A stretch of DNA of 64,000 bases, taken from NCBI RefSeq assembly GCF_005116645.1, contig NZ_SWCM01000005.1, forward strand, positions 248,001 through 312,000, read 5' to 3'. Numbering within the stretch: the stretch's first letter is position 1; every line of letters starts with the position of its first letter. Shown here piece by piece: positions 55,628-64,000 of the stretch. This DNA is from Desulfopila sp. IMCC35006 (GTDB taxonomy: Bacteria; Desulfobacterota; Desulfobulbia; Desulfobulbales; Desulfocapsaceae). The notes beneath the pieces were generated by a model that did not search any database, was not told the DNA's origin, and worked only from the letters and a program-made list of their open reading frames with translations. The translations under genes and the position numbers were made by a program.

Positions 55628-56405
55628 TATATTTCCTCTGATTGGTCAGGAACTCTTTAGCGAGGTTCATATAGGAGACCGCGCCGGTGGAAGTTTTGTC
55701 GTAATCGATAATGGTCTGTCCGTGACTTGGACATTCACTGAGTCTGACGTTCCTGGGAATTACCGTTTTATAAAGCTGGTCTTTGAAATGGGTTTTTATC
55801 TCTGCTGCAACCTGATGGGTGAGCCTGTTACGCTTATCAAACATAGTCAGAACCAATCCTTCGATATAGAGGGATTTGTTAAAGGACTTTTTCACCGATC
55901 GTATGGTATTGACGAGTTGTGCAAGTCCCTCCATGGCGAAATATTCACACTGCATTGGAATGAGCACAGAATTTGCTGATGTCAAGGCGTTCACCGTCAA
56001 GAGTCCAAGCGATGGCGGACAATCTATTACAATATAATCATACAAGCCAAGTACCGGTTCCAACAAGAGGCGCAGTCTCGTTTCTCTGTTTTCCACTGAT
56101 ATCATCTCTATTTCTGCTGCAACGAGATCTATGCTTGACGGAAGTATGTCAAGATTATTTACGCTGCTTTTTCTGAGGATATCAGTGCTCGAATAACCGC
56201 CGGAATAGGCATGATAAAGGTGGGCTTTCACTTTTTTCATGTTTACCCCGATCCCGCTAGAAGCGTTCCCTTGAGGGTCAGAATCGACAAGTAGTACTTT
56301 TTTTCTTTTTTTCGCAAGGGCAGCAGAGAGGTTGATCGACGTTGTCGTTTTCCCAACCCCACCTTTTTGGTTTGCAATCGCGATAATTTTTGCAGACGGA
56401 TTCAT
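55620..56405 (-). CDS. parA: Chromosome-partitioning ATPase ParA (Soj)
   Basis: A 261-residue deviant Walker ATPase: IIAIANQKGGVGKTTTSINL with the signature lysine Lys14 and P-loop Lys19, VLLVDSDPQGNASSGIG, and YDYIVIDCPPSLGLLTVNALT. It forms DNA-bound gradients that segregate the ParB-parS complex. The size is typical for chromosomal Soj (~250-260). Coupled to parB downstream. The promoter must lie in the 220-bp gap shared with nadB. Confidence 0.96.
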   Translation of the reverse strand: MNPSAKIIAIANQKGGVGKTTTSINLSAALAKKRKKVLLVDSDPQGNASSGIGVNMKKVKAHLYHAYSGGYSSTDILRKSSVNNLDILPSSIDLVAAEIEMISVENRETRLRLLLEPVLGLYDYIVIDCPPSLGLLTVNALTSANSVLIPMQCEYFAMEGLAQLVNTIRSVKKSFNKSLYIEGLVLTMFDKRNRLTHQVAAEIKTHFKDQLYKTVIPRNVRLSECPSHGQTIIDYDKTSTGAVSYMNLAKEFLTNQRKYNE

Positions 56406-56584
56406 CGTTTATTCCTTTAAGGAAAAGTTTTAATGAGCGCAAAATAATCGGTCCAACTAAAAATATCTCCATAAATTTTCTGTTTTGGCTGTTTTTAATG
56501 CCTTTTTTTGTTCAAAAACAACAAGGTCTTGCTATTTTTGGCAAAAAACATTTAGGTTTTGTTGCTGTTTTTCTGTTAATTATA

Positions 56585-56600
56585 TGTTTCACGTGAAACA
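56585..56600. promoter_or_regulatory. parS centromere site
   Basis: The sequence TGTTTCACGTGAAACA is the exact 16-bp palindromic parS consensus recognised by chromosomal ParB. It lies 180 bp upstream of parA and 26 bp before nadB, so ParB spreading could also affect the promoters of both. Confidence 0.95.
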
Positions 56601-56625
56601 TTTTTTCTCTTGGGGGTTGTGTGAA

Positions 56626-58197
56626 ATGGAATCAGATTTTCTGATTATTGGAAGTGGCATTGCTGGTTTATCTCTTGCGTTGAAGGCGTCACGGCTGGGG
56701 ACGGTAAATGTTATAACTAAAAAAGAAGAAGTTGATACAGCAACGAACCTTGCGCAAGGTGGAATTGCGGCTGTCTTGAATAGTGAAGATAGTTTTGCCG
56801 ATCATATCCATGACACACTAAAAGCTGGAGACGGTTTGTGTGATGAAAAAGTGGTGAGAATGGTCGTTGAAAACGGACCTGAGCGCGTCAAGGAGCTTAT
56901 TGCGTTAGGTGTTAAGTTTGTAAAGGAAAAAGATGGAAATCTCAGTCTGGGAAGAGAGGGCGGACATTCCAAACGAAGAGTTGCCCATGCTTACGATTTG
57001 ACGGGGCGGGAGATTGAAAGGGCTTTGATCGAAAGTGTGGAACAAAATAAGAAGATATCTCTTTATGAAAACCATATGTGTGTCGATCTGATCACAGAAC
57101 AGCAAGAAACGACTCAACGGGAAATATCACAGAAAAGATGTGTCGGGGCATATGTAATCGATGAATTGGGGACAGTTAAAGTTTTTTTAGCAAAAATAGT
57201 GGTTCTTTGCACTGGTGGGGCAGGAAAGGTCTATCTTTACACAAGTAACCCCGATATTGCAACCGGGGACGGGGTGGCGGTCGCGCATCGTGTCGGTGCG
57301 GCGGTGAGCAATATGGAATTCGTTCAGTTTCACCCAACCTGCCTGTATCATCACCAGGCTAAAAATTTTCTTATCTCAGAGGCGGTTAGAGGCGAAGGTG
57401 CGATTCTTGTAGATGAAAATAATAATAGATTTATGGCAAGGTATGAACCGGTGGATATGGAATTGGCAACTCGCGATAAAGTTGCCAGGGCGATTGACAC
57501 GGAAATGAAAAGAACCGGAGCGGATTGTGTTTATCTCGACATTAGCCATAAGGAAAAGGCCTTTTTAAAGGAGCGGTTTCCAACTATTTATGAAAAATGT
57601 CTGTCTCTGGGCATAGACATCGCAAAAATGCCGATTCCGGTTGTGCCTGCAGCGCATTATCTCTGTGGTGGGGTGAAAACCGATATTCATGGTCGAACCA
57701 CGATCGACGGTCTCTTTGCCTTGGGTGAGACGTCGTGCACAGGATTGCATGGTGGAAATCGTTTGGCGAGCAATAGTCTGCTTGAAGCTGTTGTTTACGC
57801 GGAAAACGTATTTAGATATTGTGAAAGTAACTGGCCGTCAATTATGCAGCTGGAAAATAACAATTGTTATCATTATGATAATGCTGACAAAGAAAAAATT
57901 GATGAGGAAATTCTTATAAATCATAATTGGGATGTTATTCGAAGAGTAATGTGGAATTATGTTGGCATTGTCAGAAAGGAGTCCCGATTGATGATTGCCC
58001 AACAAAGGATAGTAGAAGTAAGAAAAGAAATTGAAGAGATCGTTGAAAAATTTCAAATAACCCCGAACATGCTTGAATTGAGAAATATATCGCTTGTGGC
58101 ATCATTGATAATTGAGGCGTCACTGGCGCGAAAACAGTCGAAGGGGCTGCATTATATTCTCGATTACCCGGCCGTTGATGTCGGGGAGTCTGACTGA
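56626..58197 (+). CDS. nadB: L-aspartate oxidase
   Basis: A 523-residue FAD enzyme, first step of NAD synthesis (aspartate to iminoaspartate). FAD-binding FLIIGSGIAGLSLALKAS; TNLAQGGIAAVLN; GREGGHSKRRVAHAYDLTG; the catalytic-region QFHPTCLY and VRGEGAILVDENNNRF; and GETSCTGLHGGNRLASNSLLE in parts. ATG 56626 is used (MESDFLIIGSG); the frame is open to 56485 but would cover the parS site and add Cys/Phe-rich residues with no family match. nadA and nadC are not adjacent. Confidence 0.95.
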   Translation: MESDFLIIGSGIAGLSLALKASRLGTVNVITKKEEVDTATNLAQGGIAAVLNSEDSFADHIHDTLKAGDGLCDEKVVRMVVENGPERVKELIALGVKFVKEKDGNLSLGREGGHSKRRVAHAYDLTGREIERALIESVEQNKKISLYENHMCVDLITEQQETTQREISQKRCVGAYVIDELGTVKVFLAKIVVLCTGGAGKVYLYTSNPDIATGDGVAVAHRVGAAVSNMEFVQFHPTCLYHHQAKNFLISEAVRGEGAILVDENNNRFMARYEPVDMELATRDKVARAIDTEMKRTGADCVYLDISHKEKAFLKERFPTIYEKCLSLGIDIAKMPIPVVPAAHYLCGGVKTDIHGRTTIDGLFALGETSCTGLHGGNRLASNSLLEAVVYAENVFRYCESNWPSIMQLENNNCYHYDNADKEKIDEEILINHNWDVIRRVMWNYVGIVRKESRLMIAQQRIVEVRKEIEEIVEKFQITPNMLELRNISLVASLIIEASLARKQSKGLHYILDYPAVDVGESD

Positions 58198-58227
58198 GAA
58201 AACATCGTATCCCCAGAGGACCAATAT

Positions 58228-59292
58228 ATGAAAAAAAATATTAAAGTGCTCATCGTTGACGATGAACCGTTAAATGTCGAGATACTCCTGGAGATATTAC
58301 GTTTTCATCATCGCTATGAATGTAGATGGGCAACCTCTGGGGAGGAGGCTTTGCAGATCCTTAGCGCATACATTCCGGAAATAATTTTGCTAGACGTGAA
58401 AATGTCCGGGATAGATGGCTATGAAGTCTGCCGCCGTATACGAGCACAGTCAGAGCATAGGTTTTCCAAGATAATTATGATTTCCGGTATGTCGTTGATT
58501 GATGATCGCTTGAAGGGGTATGAAGCGGGAGCCGATGATTACCTCACCAAGCCATACGATGAGGGAGAGCTTGTTGCCAAACTAGAAGTGTATTCCAAGC
58601 TCAATAGAATAGAGGAAGTAGATACACTGAAAACAACGGCATTAAACATATTACGGCATGAAACCCGGACCCCCCTCAATGGGATAATCATGGGCAGTGA
58701 TTTGCTCAGCAACATGGAGGATCTTTCCGAAAAAGCAAAAGGCTACGTCGAGTTAGTGCGACAATCCGGATTGAAGATTCAGGAGCTGGTAGAGAAAATT
58801 TCGCGATATTATTCCATTAAAGACGGCATACTGCTCAACCCCTCGTTAAAAGCGCCATATTTAGTTATTAACAATATTATCAATGAGTTAAGTGGTTCGC
58901 TGTCCGCTGGTCGAGTGATTTTCAGTTGTGATGAGAAGATAGAACTTTTTGCGGATTGGACTCTTTTAACAGAGGCCTTTAGGTATCTTGTTGATAATTC
59001 AATAAAAGAATGTCCCGAAAAGCAGCAGGTCACGATCAACTGCCAGCAGAAAGCAGCGGATCTTTTCATTCAGGTGGGCGATGCCAGTCTCGGATCGGAC
59101 GTGGCCTTGAGCGAAAGGAGGTTTGACGGTCTCTTTTCATCTGATCTTTTGCATCATCATCAGGGAACCGGGCTGAGTCTGGCAATTGCCAAGGAAATCA
59201 TTGAAGAACACGGCGGCCAAATCACCTGTAGAAATAGAGAGAACGGCGGGGTTCTCTATGAAATCACCGTAAAGAATCAACCGCCCTGTTAA
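58228..59292 (+). CDS. Receiver-histidine kinase fusion protein
   Basis: A 354-residue soluble protein with receiver first (about 5-125; VLIVDDEPLNVEIL, phospho-Asp in IILLDVKMSGIDGYEV, YLTKPYDEGEL), then HisKA (ILRHETRTPLNGIIMGSDLL) and HATPase (LVDNSIKECPEKQQVT; GTGLSLAIAKEIIEEHGGQI). The G1 box reads VGDASLGSD and lacks the usual D-x-G-x-G, so ATP binding may be weak. The order receiver-kinase is like cyanobacterial or delta-proteobacterial relay kinases that take phosphate from another protein. It starts 30 bp after nadB. Confidence 0.88.
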   Translation: MKKNIKVLIVDDEPLNVEILLEILRFHHRYECRWATSGEEALQILSAYIPEIILLDVKMSGIDGYEVCRRIRAQSEHRFSKIIMISGMSLIDDRLKGYEAGADDYLTKPYDEGELVAKLEVYSKLNRIEEVDTLKTTALNILRHETRTPLNGIIMGSDLLSNMEDLSEKAKGYVELVRQSGLKIQELVEKISRYYSIKDGILLNPSLKAPYLVINNIINELSGSLSAGRVIFSCDEKIELFADWTLLTEAFRYLVDNSIKECPEKQQVTINCQQKAADLFIQVGDASLGSDVALSERRFDGLFSSDLLHHHQGTGLSLAIAKEIIEEHGGQITCRNRENGGVLYEITVKNQPPC

Positions 59293-59493
59293 GGACCCGC
59301 TTGAATTCGTTGTTTTCTTGCTTCTGGTACAGATACCGTTGCATCCATGACCGGGTATAGTTTGAAGCATCAGGTTCTAATCGATGCATGACGTATTGCA
59401 CGATTCACGAATTGTATTAGTGTGTTAGCTGCAGGATATATGGGGTGTTTTATTAAAAAAGACTGAATACTTTCCTGACGGCGGGACAAAGCC

Positions 59494-60240
59494 ATGCGCA
59501 ATGCTACCCTCTCGAAAAGTCATTTTGATGCCGTTTTGTTCGATCTGGATGGTGTCATAACAAAAACCGCAGGAGTCCATGCCGCCTGCTGGAAAAAGCT
59601 GTTCGATGATTTTCTGCGAGACCATGCCATATCCACGCAACAGGTCTTTGTCCCGTTTGATCCCGTGTCCGATTACACCAAATATGTAGATGGAAAATTG
59701 CGGCAGGAAGGAGTTGCCGATTTTCTCGCGTCGCGGGGCATTTCCTTGCCATTGGGGGATTCCTCTGCCGCTTGTGGTCAGCATACTGTCCGGGGCTTGG
59801 CCTGTCGAAAAGATGAAATTTTTAACACTGTCCTGCAGGAGAAGGGTGTTGAAGTACTGGAGGATGGACTGGCACTTGTAGGTCATGTGCGTGCCAATGG
59901 CTTCAAGACTGCGGTGGTATCTTCCAGTAAAAACTGCCGGCTTGTCCTGCAAATGGCTAATATTGAGAAATTATTCGACATTCGGGTAGATGGTGTCACG
60001 GTCGAACAGTTGGGATTAAAGGGCAAACCGCACCCGGACACCTTTTTAAAGGCAGCGGATATGCTTGGTGTTCAGCCGAAGCGTTCTGTGGTTGTCGAAG
60101 ATGCCATTGCCGGGGTGCAGGCTGGACGGCGCGGTAACTTTGGCCTGGTGATCGGTGTCGATCGCCTGGGAAATGCATCGGCCCTGCGGAACAACGGCGC
60201 TGATATTGTGGTGACGGATCTGAAATGTTTCATCGTATAG
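59494..60240 (+). CDS. pgmB: Beta-phosphoglucomutase-family HAD hydrolase
   Basis: A 248-residue HAD protein. The nucleophile motif AVLFDLDGVIT has Asp17 and Asp19; the cap region has HAACWKKLFDDFL and the DYTKYVDGKLRQEGVADFL stretch typical of the GH65-linked subgroup; SSS-K-N (VSSSKNC), KPHPDTFLKAADMLG and VVVEDAIAGVQAGRRG complete the core. It converts beta-glucose 1-phosphate to glucose 6-phosphate. It lies 80 bp before a GH65 phosphorylase that makes beta-glucose 1-phosphate, a well-known pairing. Confidence 0.9.
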   Translation: MRNATLSKSHFDAVLFDLDGVITKTAGVHAACWKKLFDDFLRDHAISTQQVFVPFDPVSDYTKYVDGKLRQEGVADFLASRGISLPLGDSSAACGQHTVRGLACRKDEIFNTVLQEKGVEVLEDGLALVGHVRANGFKTAVVSSSKNCRLVLQMANIEKLFDIRVDGVTVEQLGLKGKPHPDTFLKAADMLGVQPKRSVVVEDAIAGVQAGRRGNFGLVIGVDRLGNASALRNNGADIVVTDLKCFIV

Positions 60241-60320
60241 ATCCGGATTTTCCCGCATAGGCCATCGAATTTCGCGGAATTACTCTGTCTGAAAATGCTT
60301 GAAAACATGCAGAGGGGATC

Positions 60321-62726
60321 ATGCTCTATCGAGAACGACTCAATCCGCCTTCATATATTTATCCGGGCGATGAATGGAAAATTATCGAAAAAGAGTTTTA
60401 TCCGTCGCTTCTTGGCCAGATGGAGACGATTTTCGCCTTGAGCAACGGTTATCTCGGCATGCGCGGAACGTCCGAAGAAGGGACACCCTTTGCCAATCAT
60501 GGAACGTTGATTAATGGTTTTTATGAAAGTTGGCCAATTATCTATGGTGAAAATGCCTACGGGTTCGCTAAGACCGGGCAAACCATTGTAAATATTCATG
60601 ATTTAAAGATAATCCGACTTTTTGTCGATGATGAACCCTTTAGTCTGCTAACCGCCGACATGAAATCTTTCAATCGTACGCTTGATATGAAAGAAGGCAC
60701 CCTGACCCGGGATATTCTCTGGGAAATGCCCTCGGGCAAACTGGTGTCGATCAAATCGACCCGTCTGGTCAGCTTTGAACATTGGCATTTGGCCATTATT
60801 AATTATGAAGTGACTATTCTGAACAGTAATGCTTCTGTGGTTATCCTGTCGGAAATTACCCCCCACCGCACTATCAGGGGAACTGACGGGGATCCCCGGG
60901 AAACCAGGGTATTTAGGGAAAAAGTGTTGCTTCCTCAGGCGAGAATGGCCGAAGAAATGCAGATTATTCTCGGTTTTCGTACCCAAAACAGTGGTATGAG
61001 CCTCGGCTGCGGCATAGATCACTCTGTTGAAACGGAGAATGTGATCACCGCGGAGAACGAAGCCGCCGATGAGGAAGGCAATGTCGTTTTCACCATAGAT
61101 GCCCGGCAGAACAGCCCGGTTCGGCTTATCAAGTGGATGAGTTTTCATACGTCCAGTACCACAGCGCCAGAAGATCTTTGCAAGCGGGTCGGACGAACTC
61201 TGCGTCGGGCAAAAGAAAACGGCTACGAAACGATTCTGAATTCACAAAAGCTCTTTCTGGATAACTACTGGCAGGCCAGCGATGTCCAGATGGCGGTGAC
61301 CGAAAGGCGAAAACAGGGGGGGCGTACCACCGAACAATGGCAGCAGGCCATTCGTTGGAATCTTTTTCAGCTCTGTCAGGCATCGATGAGGACTGAGGGC
61401 ACAGGAATTCCGGCTAAAGGCCTGACGGGCACGGGCTATGAAGGCCATTATTTCTGGGACATTGAGATTTATGTGCTTCCTTTCCTCATCTATACGAAAC
61501 CCCGCATTGCCAAAAACCTGCTTAAATTTCGCTACGGCATGCTCGATCAGGCGAGACAGCGCGCGAGGGACGTCAATCAGAAAGGTGCTCTTTTTCCCTG
61601 GCGAACCATTAACGGCGAGGAAGCATCGGCGTATTACGCGGCAGGCACCGCCCAGTACCATATCAATGCCGATATCATGTTTGGCTTGAAAAAATATGTC
61701 GAGGTGACCGGAGATTTCGAATTTCTCTACCGGGAAGGCGTCGAGATGCTGGTAGAAACCGCCCGGCTATGGTGTGACCTCGGTTTTTTTTCCGAGCGGC
61801 AAAACGGGCAGTTCTGCATTCATGGGGTGACCGGTCCTGATGAATATAATACGGTGGTCAACAACAACGCCTACACCAATCTTATGGCCAGGGAGAATCT
61901 TCGGTATGCCGCTGCCACTGTGGAAGAGTTGCGCCAAAAAGATGCGGCTGGTTACCAGTTCCTGGTGGATAAAACCGGCCTGGTGTATGCGGAAGTGGAG
62001 GAGTGGCAGCGGGCCGCCGATAAAATGTACATTCCCTACGACGATGAACTGCAGATTCATCTCCAGGATGACACTTTTTTAGAAAAAAAAGAGTGGGATA
62101 TTGCAGGAACGCCCCCGGAAAATTTCCCTCTGCTGCTCCATTACCATCCGCTGGTGATATACCGGCACCGGGTGATCAAGCAGCCTGATCTGGTCCTGGC
62201 CCTTTTTCTGCTCGGTAATCAGTTTTCCGCCGAAGAGAAAGAGCGAAATTTTGATTATTATGATCGACTCACCACTGGCGATTCCTCACTTTCCGTCGGT
62301 ATTCAGGCTATTGTTGCCGCCGAGATCAACAACAACGAGAAGGCTCAGGAATATGGCCGTTTTGCAGTCTTGATGGATCTGGCCGATGTCGGCGGCAACA
62401 GCGGTCAGGGTTGTCATATCGCCTCCATCGGCGCCGCATGGATGGTGCTGGTCTACGGTTATGCCGGCATGCGGGATTATGGTGGGTCGATTTCCTTCAA
62501 CCCGAAACTGCCTGACCGTTGCACCCGGTTTCGCTTCCGTCTGACGGTTCGAAAAAGCTTTATGGAGGTTGAAATTCTTCCCGGTCAAGCCATTTATCGA
62601 CTTGTAAATGGACCGAACCTGAGCTTCCACCATAACGATAAAAAGGTGGAATTGACCTCACAATCCCCCGAAGCGGTTTGTGCCTATGCCGGCGCAGCGC
62701 CGGGTCCGCTCCAGTGTGATCTGTGA
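60321..62726 (+). CDS. Glycoside hydrolase family 65 phosphorylase (trehalose/maltose/kojibiose type)
   Basis: An 801-residue GH65 enzyme. N-terminal beta-sandwich (ALSNGYLGMRGTSEEG), catalytic (alpha/alpha)6 barrel with GYEGHYFWDIEIYVLPFLIY, GALFPWRTINGEE, and the general acid Glu508 in GVTGPDEYNTVVNNNAYTN, the phosphate-binding region GDSSLSVGIQAIVA, and a C-terminal beta-domain. It splits an alpha-linked disaccharide with phosphate to give beta-glucose 1-phosphate and glucose. The exact disaccharide cannot be told. The partner beta-phosphoglucomutase gene is directly upstream, giving a route to glucose 6-phosphate. No transporter is adjacent, so the sugar may be an internal reserve such as trehalose. 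Confidence 0.92.
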   Translation: MLYRERLNPPSYIYPGDEWKIIEKEFYPSLLGQMETIFALSNGYLGMRGTSEEGTPFANHGTLINGFYESWPIIYGENAYGFAKTGQTIVNIHDLKIIRLFVDDEPFSLLTADMKSFNRTLDMKEGTLTRDILWEMPSGKLVSIKSTRLVSFEHWHLAIINYEVTILNSNASVVILSEITPHRTIRGTDGDPRETRVFREKVLLPQARMAEEMQIILGFRTQNSGMSLGCGIDHSVETENVITAENEAADEEGNVVFTIDARQNSPVRLIKWMSFHTSSTTAPEDLCKRVGRTLRRAKENGYETILNSQKLFLDNYWQASDVQMAVTERRKQGGRTTEQWQQAIRWNLFQLCQASMRTEGTGIPAKGLTGTGYEGHYFWDIEIYVLPFLIYTKPRIAKNLLKFRYGMLDQARQRARDVNQKGALFPWRTINGEEASAYYAAGTAQYHINADIMFGLKKYVEVTGDFEFLYREGVEMLVETARLWCDLGFFSERQNGQFCIHGVTGPDEYNTVVNNNAYTNLMARENLRYAAATVEELRQKDAAGYQFLVDKTGLVYAEVEEWQRAADKMYIPYDDELQIHLQDDTFLEKKEWDIAGTPPENFPLLLHYHPLVIYRHRVIKQPDLVLALFLLGNQFSAEEKERNFDYYDRLTTGDSSLSVGIQAIVAAEINNNEKAQEYGRFAVLMDLADVGGNSGQGCHIASIGAAWMVLVYGYAGMRDYGGSISFNPKLPDRCTRFRFRLTVRKSFMEVEILPGQAIYRLVNGPNLSFHHNDKKVELTSQSPEAVCAYAGAAPGPLQCDL

Positions 62727-62911
62727 TCGCCAATCTGCAACGATTATGCGAGATTCATAATGCACACAACCTCTGTTAATGGTACAACCGTCCGGTTTAG
62801 TTCTGGCGTGATTGGTTCGTTCCTGCTTGTTGTTTGCTTGTAAGAAGCGTGGCAGAATAACGCAATAACCCCGCAGATATCTCAATTGTAAAAACAGCAG
62901 GAGTACCTGGA

Positions 62912-64000
62912 ATGAAAATAGGAATAGTCGGTTTGCCCAATGTCGGCAAATCAACGTTGTTTAATGCCCTCACCAAGGCTGGGGCGGAGGCGAGTAATTA
63001 TCCGTTTTGCACCATTGAACCCAATGTTGGCATCGTCCGTGTTCCCGATCGACGACTTGATGTTTTAGCACGACTCGGCACCTCGAATAAAATTATTCCC
63101 ACCACGATTGAATTTGTCGATATTGCCGGACTGGTGAAGGGGGCGTCCAAAGGAGAAGGGCTGGGCAATAAGTTTCTTGCGCACATTCGAAGTGTTGACG
63201 CCATTGCCCATGTCGTCCGCTGCTTTGATGATGACAATATAACCCATGTTCACGGCGGAATAGACCCGGTTGGCGATGTAGAAACAATCAATCTGGAGCT
63301 GATCCTGTCAGATCTGGATGTGGTCGAAAAGAGGGTATTGTCGGAGGAAAAGAAAGCACGGGGACAGGATAAGGATGCCCAGATAAAGCTGAGTGGTTTA
63401 TTAAAAATTAAAGCTATGCTTGAAGCGGAAAAACCGGCCAGAATCGCACAGCTCGATAAGCAGGAGAAAATACTGCTGGATAGGGAGATGCAACTGCTGA
63501 CCAGTAAAAAAGTCATGTATGTCGCCAATGTGGGGGAGGACGATCTCGCCTCGGACGGCGCTGACAATCCCTATGTCGGCAAATTGAGAGCTTTTGCCGA
63601 TTGTCACGGTGATGGCCTGGTATGCGTCTCTGCTAAAATTGAGGCCGAACTTTCGGAAATGGACGAAATGGAGGCGGAAGTCTTTCTGGCGGAACTGGGC
63701 TTAACAGAATCCGGATTTGCCCGTCTTGCCCGGACAGCGTATTCCCTGTTGGACCTTATCTCTTTTCTGACCACCGGTGAAAAAGAAACCCGTGCCTGGA
63801 CAATAAAGCAGGGCACCAGGGCACCTCAGGCGGCCGGGGTCATCCATACCGATTTTGAAAAACATTTTATCCGGGCGGAAGTGGTTCCATACGACGACCT
63901 GGTTGCGGCCGGGTCGTGGGCTGCCGCCCGGGAACGGGGAAAATTGAGAACAGAAGGGAAAGACTACGTTTTTCGGGATGGAGAAGTAACGGTGTTTTTG
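62912..64000 (+). CDS. ychF: Redox-regulated ATPase/GTPase YchF (end cut by the window)
   Basis: 363 codons are visible and the frame is still open at the last base; the family is 363-365 residues, so only the last few residues (usually F-N-V/I) are missing. All motifs are present: P-loop GLPNVGKSTLFNALT, switch II DIAGLVKGASKGEGLGN, specificity motif N-x-x-E (ANVGEDD), a helical insert (135-195), and C-terminal TGS domain (AAGVIHTDFEKHFIRAEVV). YchF binds ATP in preference to GTP and associates with ribosomes. ATG 62912 follows AGGAG by seven bases. A degenerate paralogue is at 357-1427. Confidence 0.95.
   Translation, partial: MKIGIVGLPNVGKSTLFNALTKAGAEASNYPFCTIEPNVGIVRVPDRRLDVLARLGTSNKIIPTTIEFVDIAGLVKGASKGEGLGNKFLAHIRSVDAIAHVVRCFDDDNITHVHGGIDPVGDVETINLELILSDLDVVEKRVLSEEKKARGQDKDAQIKLSGLLKIKAMLEAEKPARIAQLDKQEKILLDREMQLLTSKKVMYVANVGEDDLASDGADNPYVGKLRAFADCHGDGLVCVSAKIEAELSEMDEMEAEVFLAELGLTESGFARLARTAYSLLDLISFLTTGEKETRAWTIKQGTRAPQAAGVIHTDFEKHFIRAEVVPYDDLVAAGSWAAARERGKLRTEGKDYVFRDGEVTVFL

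Overview
The window reads as a piece of chromosome from a Gram-negative, anaerobe-like bacterium, most plausibly a sulfur-metabolising Desulfobacterota (Desulfobulbales-like). This is inference from gene content: a YeeE/YedE sulfur transporter with TusA and DsrE-type proteins, a NifA-like sigma-54 activator, a Pal lipoprotein, many hybrid histidine kinases, an OleA-like condensing enzyme, and dnaN-gyrB-gyrA plus parAB-parS near a replication origin. No rRNA gene is present, so the taxonomy is not proven.

Layout. 1-2.2 kb: end of a cobalt/nickel ECF transporter (cbiQ, cbiO) with a YchF-like GTPase paralogue between the two genes. 2.6-5.6 kb: a multi-PAS hybrid histidine kinase. 5.6-24.0 kb (minus strand): one compact operon holding a 4195-residue VCBS/cadherin-type surface protein with an LEPR-type N-terminus and a DUF4347-like domain, a TolC-like outer-membrane lipoprotein, two HlyD-type adaptors, and an integral-membrane M50 metallopeptidase fused to a HlyD-like arm. 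No ABC ATPase or RND pump is encoded. 24.2-29.0 kb (minus): hotdog thioesterase, YkgJ-type Cys-cluster protein, AMMECR1-domain protein, OleA-like thiolase, hybrid kinase. 29.1-38 kb: rlmKL, pal, then gatC-gatA-hisC-cmk (minus) and an HD-GYP response regulator, with intergenic spaces full of structured repeats. 38.1-40.9 kb: divergent sulfur locus (yeeE versus tusA, then dsrE-like genes and a 57-residue gene too short for routine ORF calling). 41-50 kb: beta-lactamase-family protein, an AT-rich origin-like gap, dnaN, gyrB, gyrA, gpsA. 49.9-52.7 kb (minus): rdgB, queH, NifA-like regulator. 52.9-53.1 kb: two tRNA-Ser genes. 53.3-58.2 kb: MltB-like lytic transglycosylase, parB, parA, an exact parS site, nadB. 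58.2-64 kb: response regulator/kinase, beta-phosphoglucomutase and GH65 phosphorylase pair, and canonical ychF running off the end.

The strongest candidate for an undescribed system is the giant-protein operon at 5.6-24 kb. It has the outer-membrane and adaptor parts of a type I-like exporter, but a membrane metallopeptidase takes the place of the ATPase, and the cargo has neither an obvious Sec signal nor RTX repeats. The second is a family of intergenic elements (35.7, 37.6, 37.9, 40.95 and 46.2 kb) that keep a two-hairpin architecture while the stem sequences change. One copy carries a nested element of about 190 bp that would fold as a long stem with two GGA-exposing mini-hairpins. A separate MITE-like family (26.0 and 43.6 kb) is also present.
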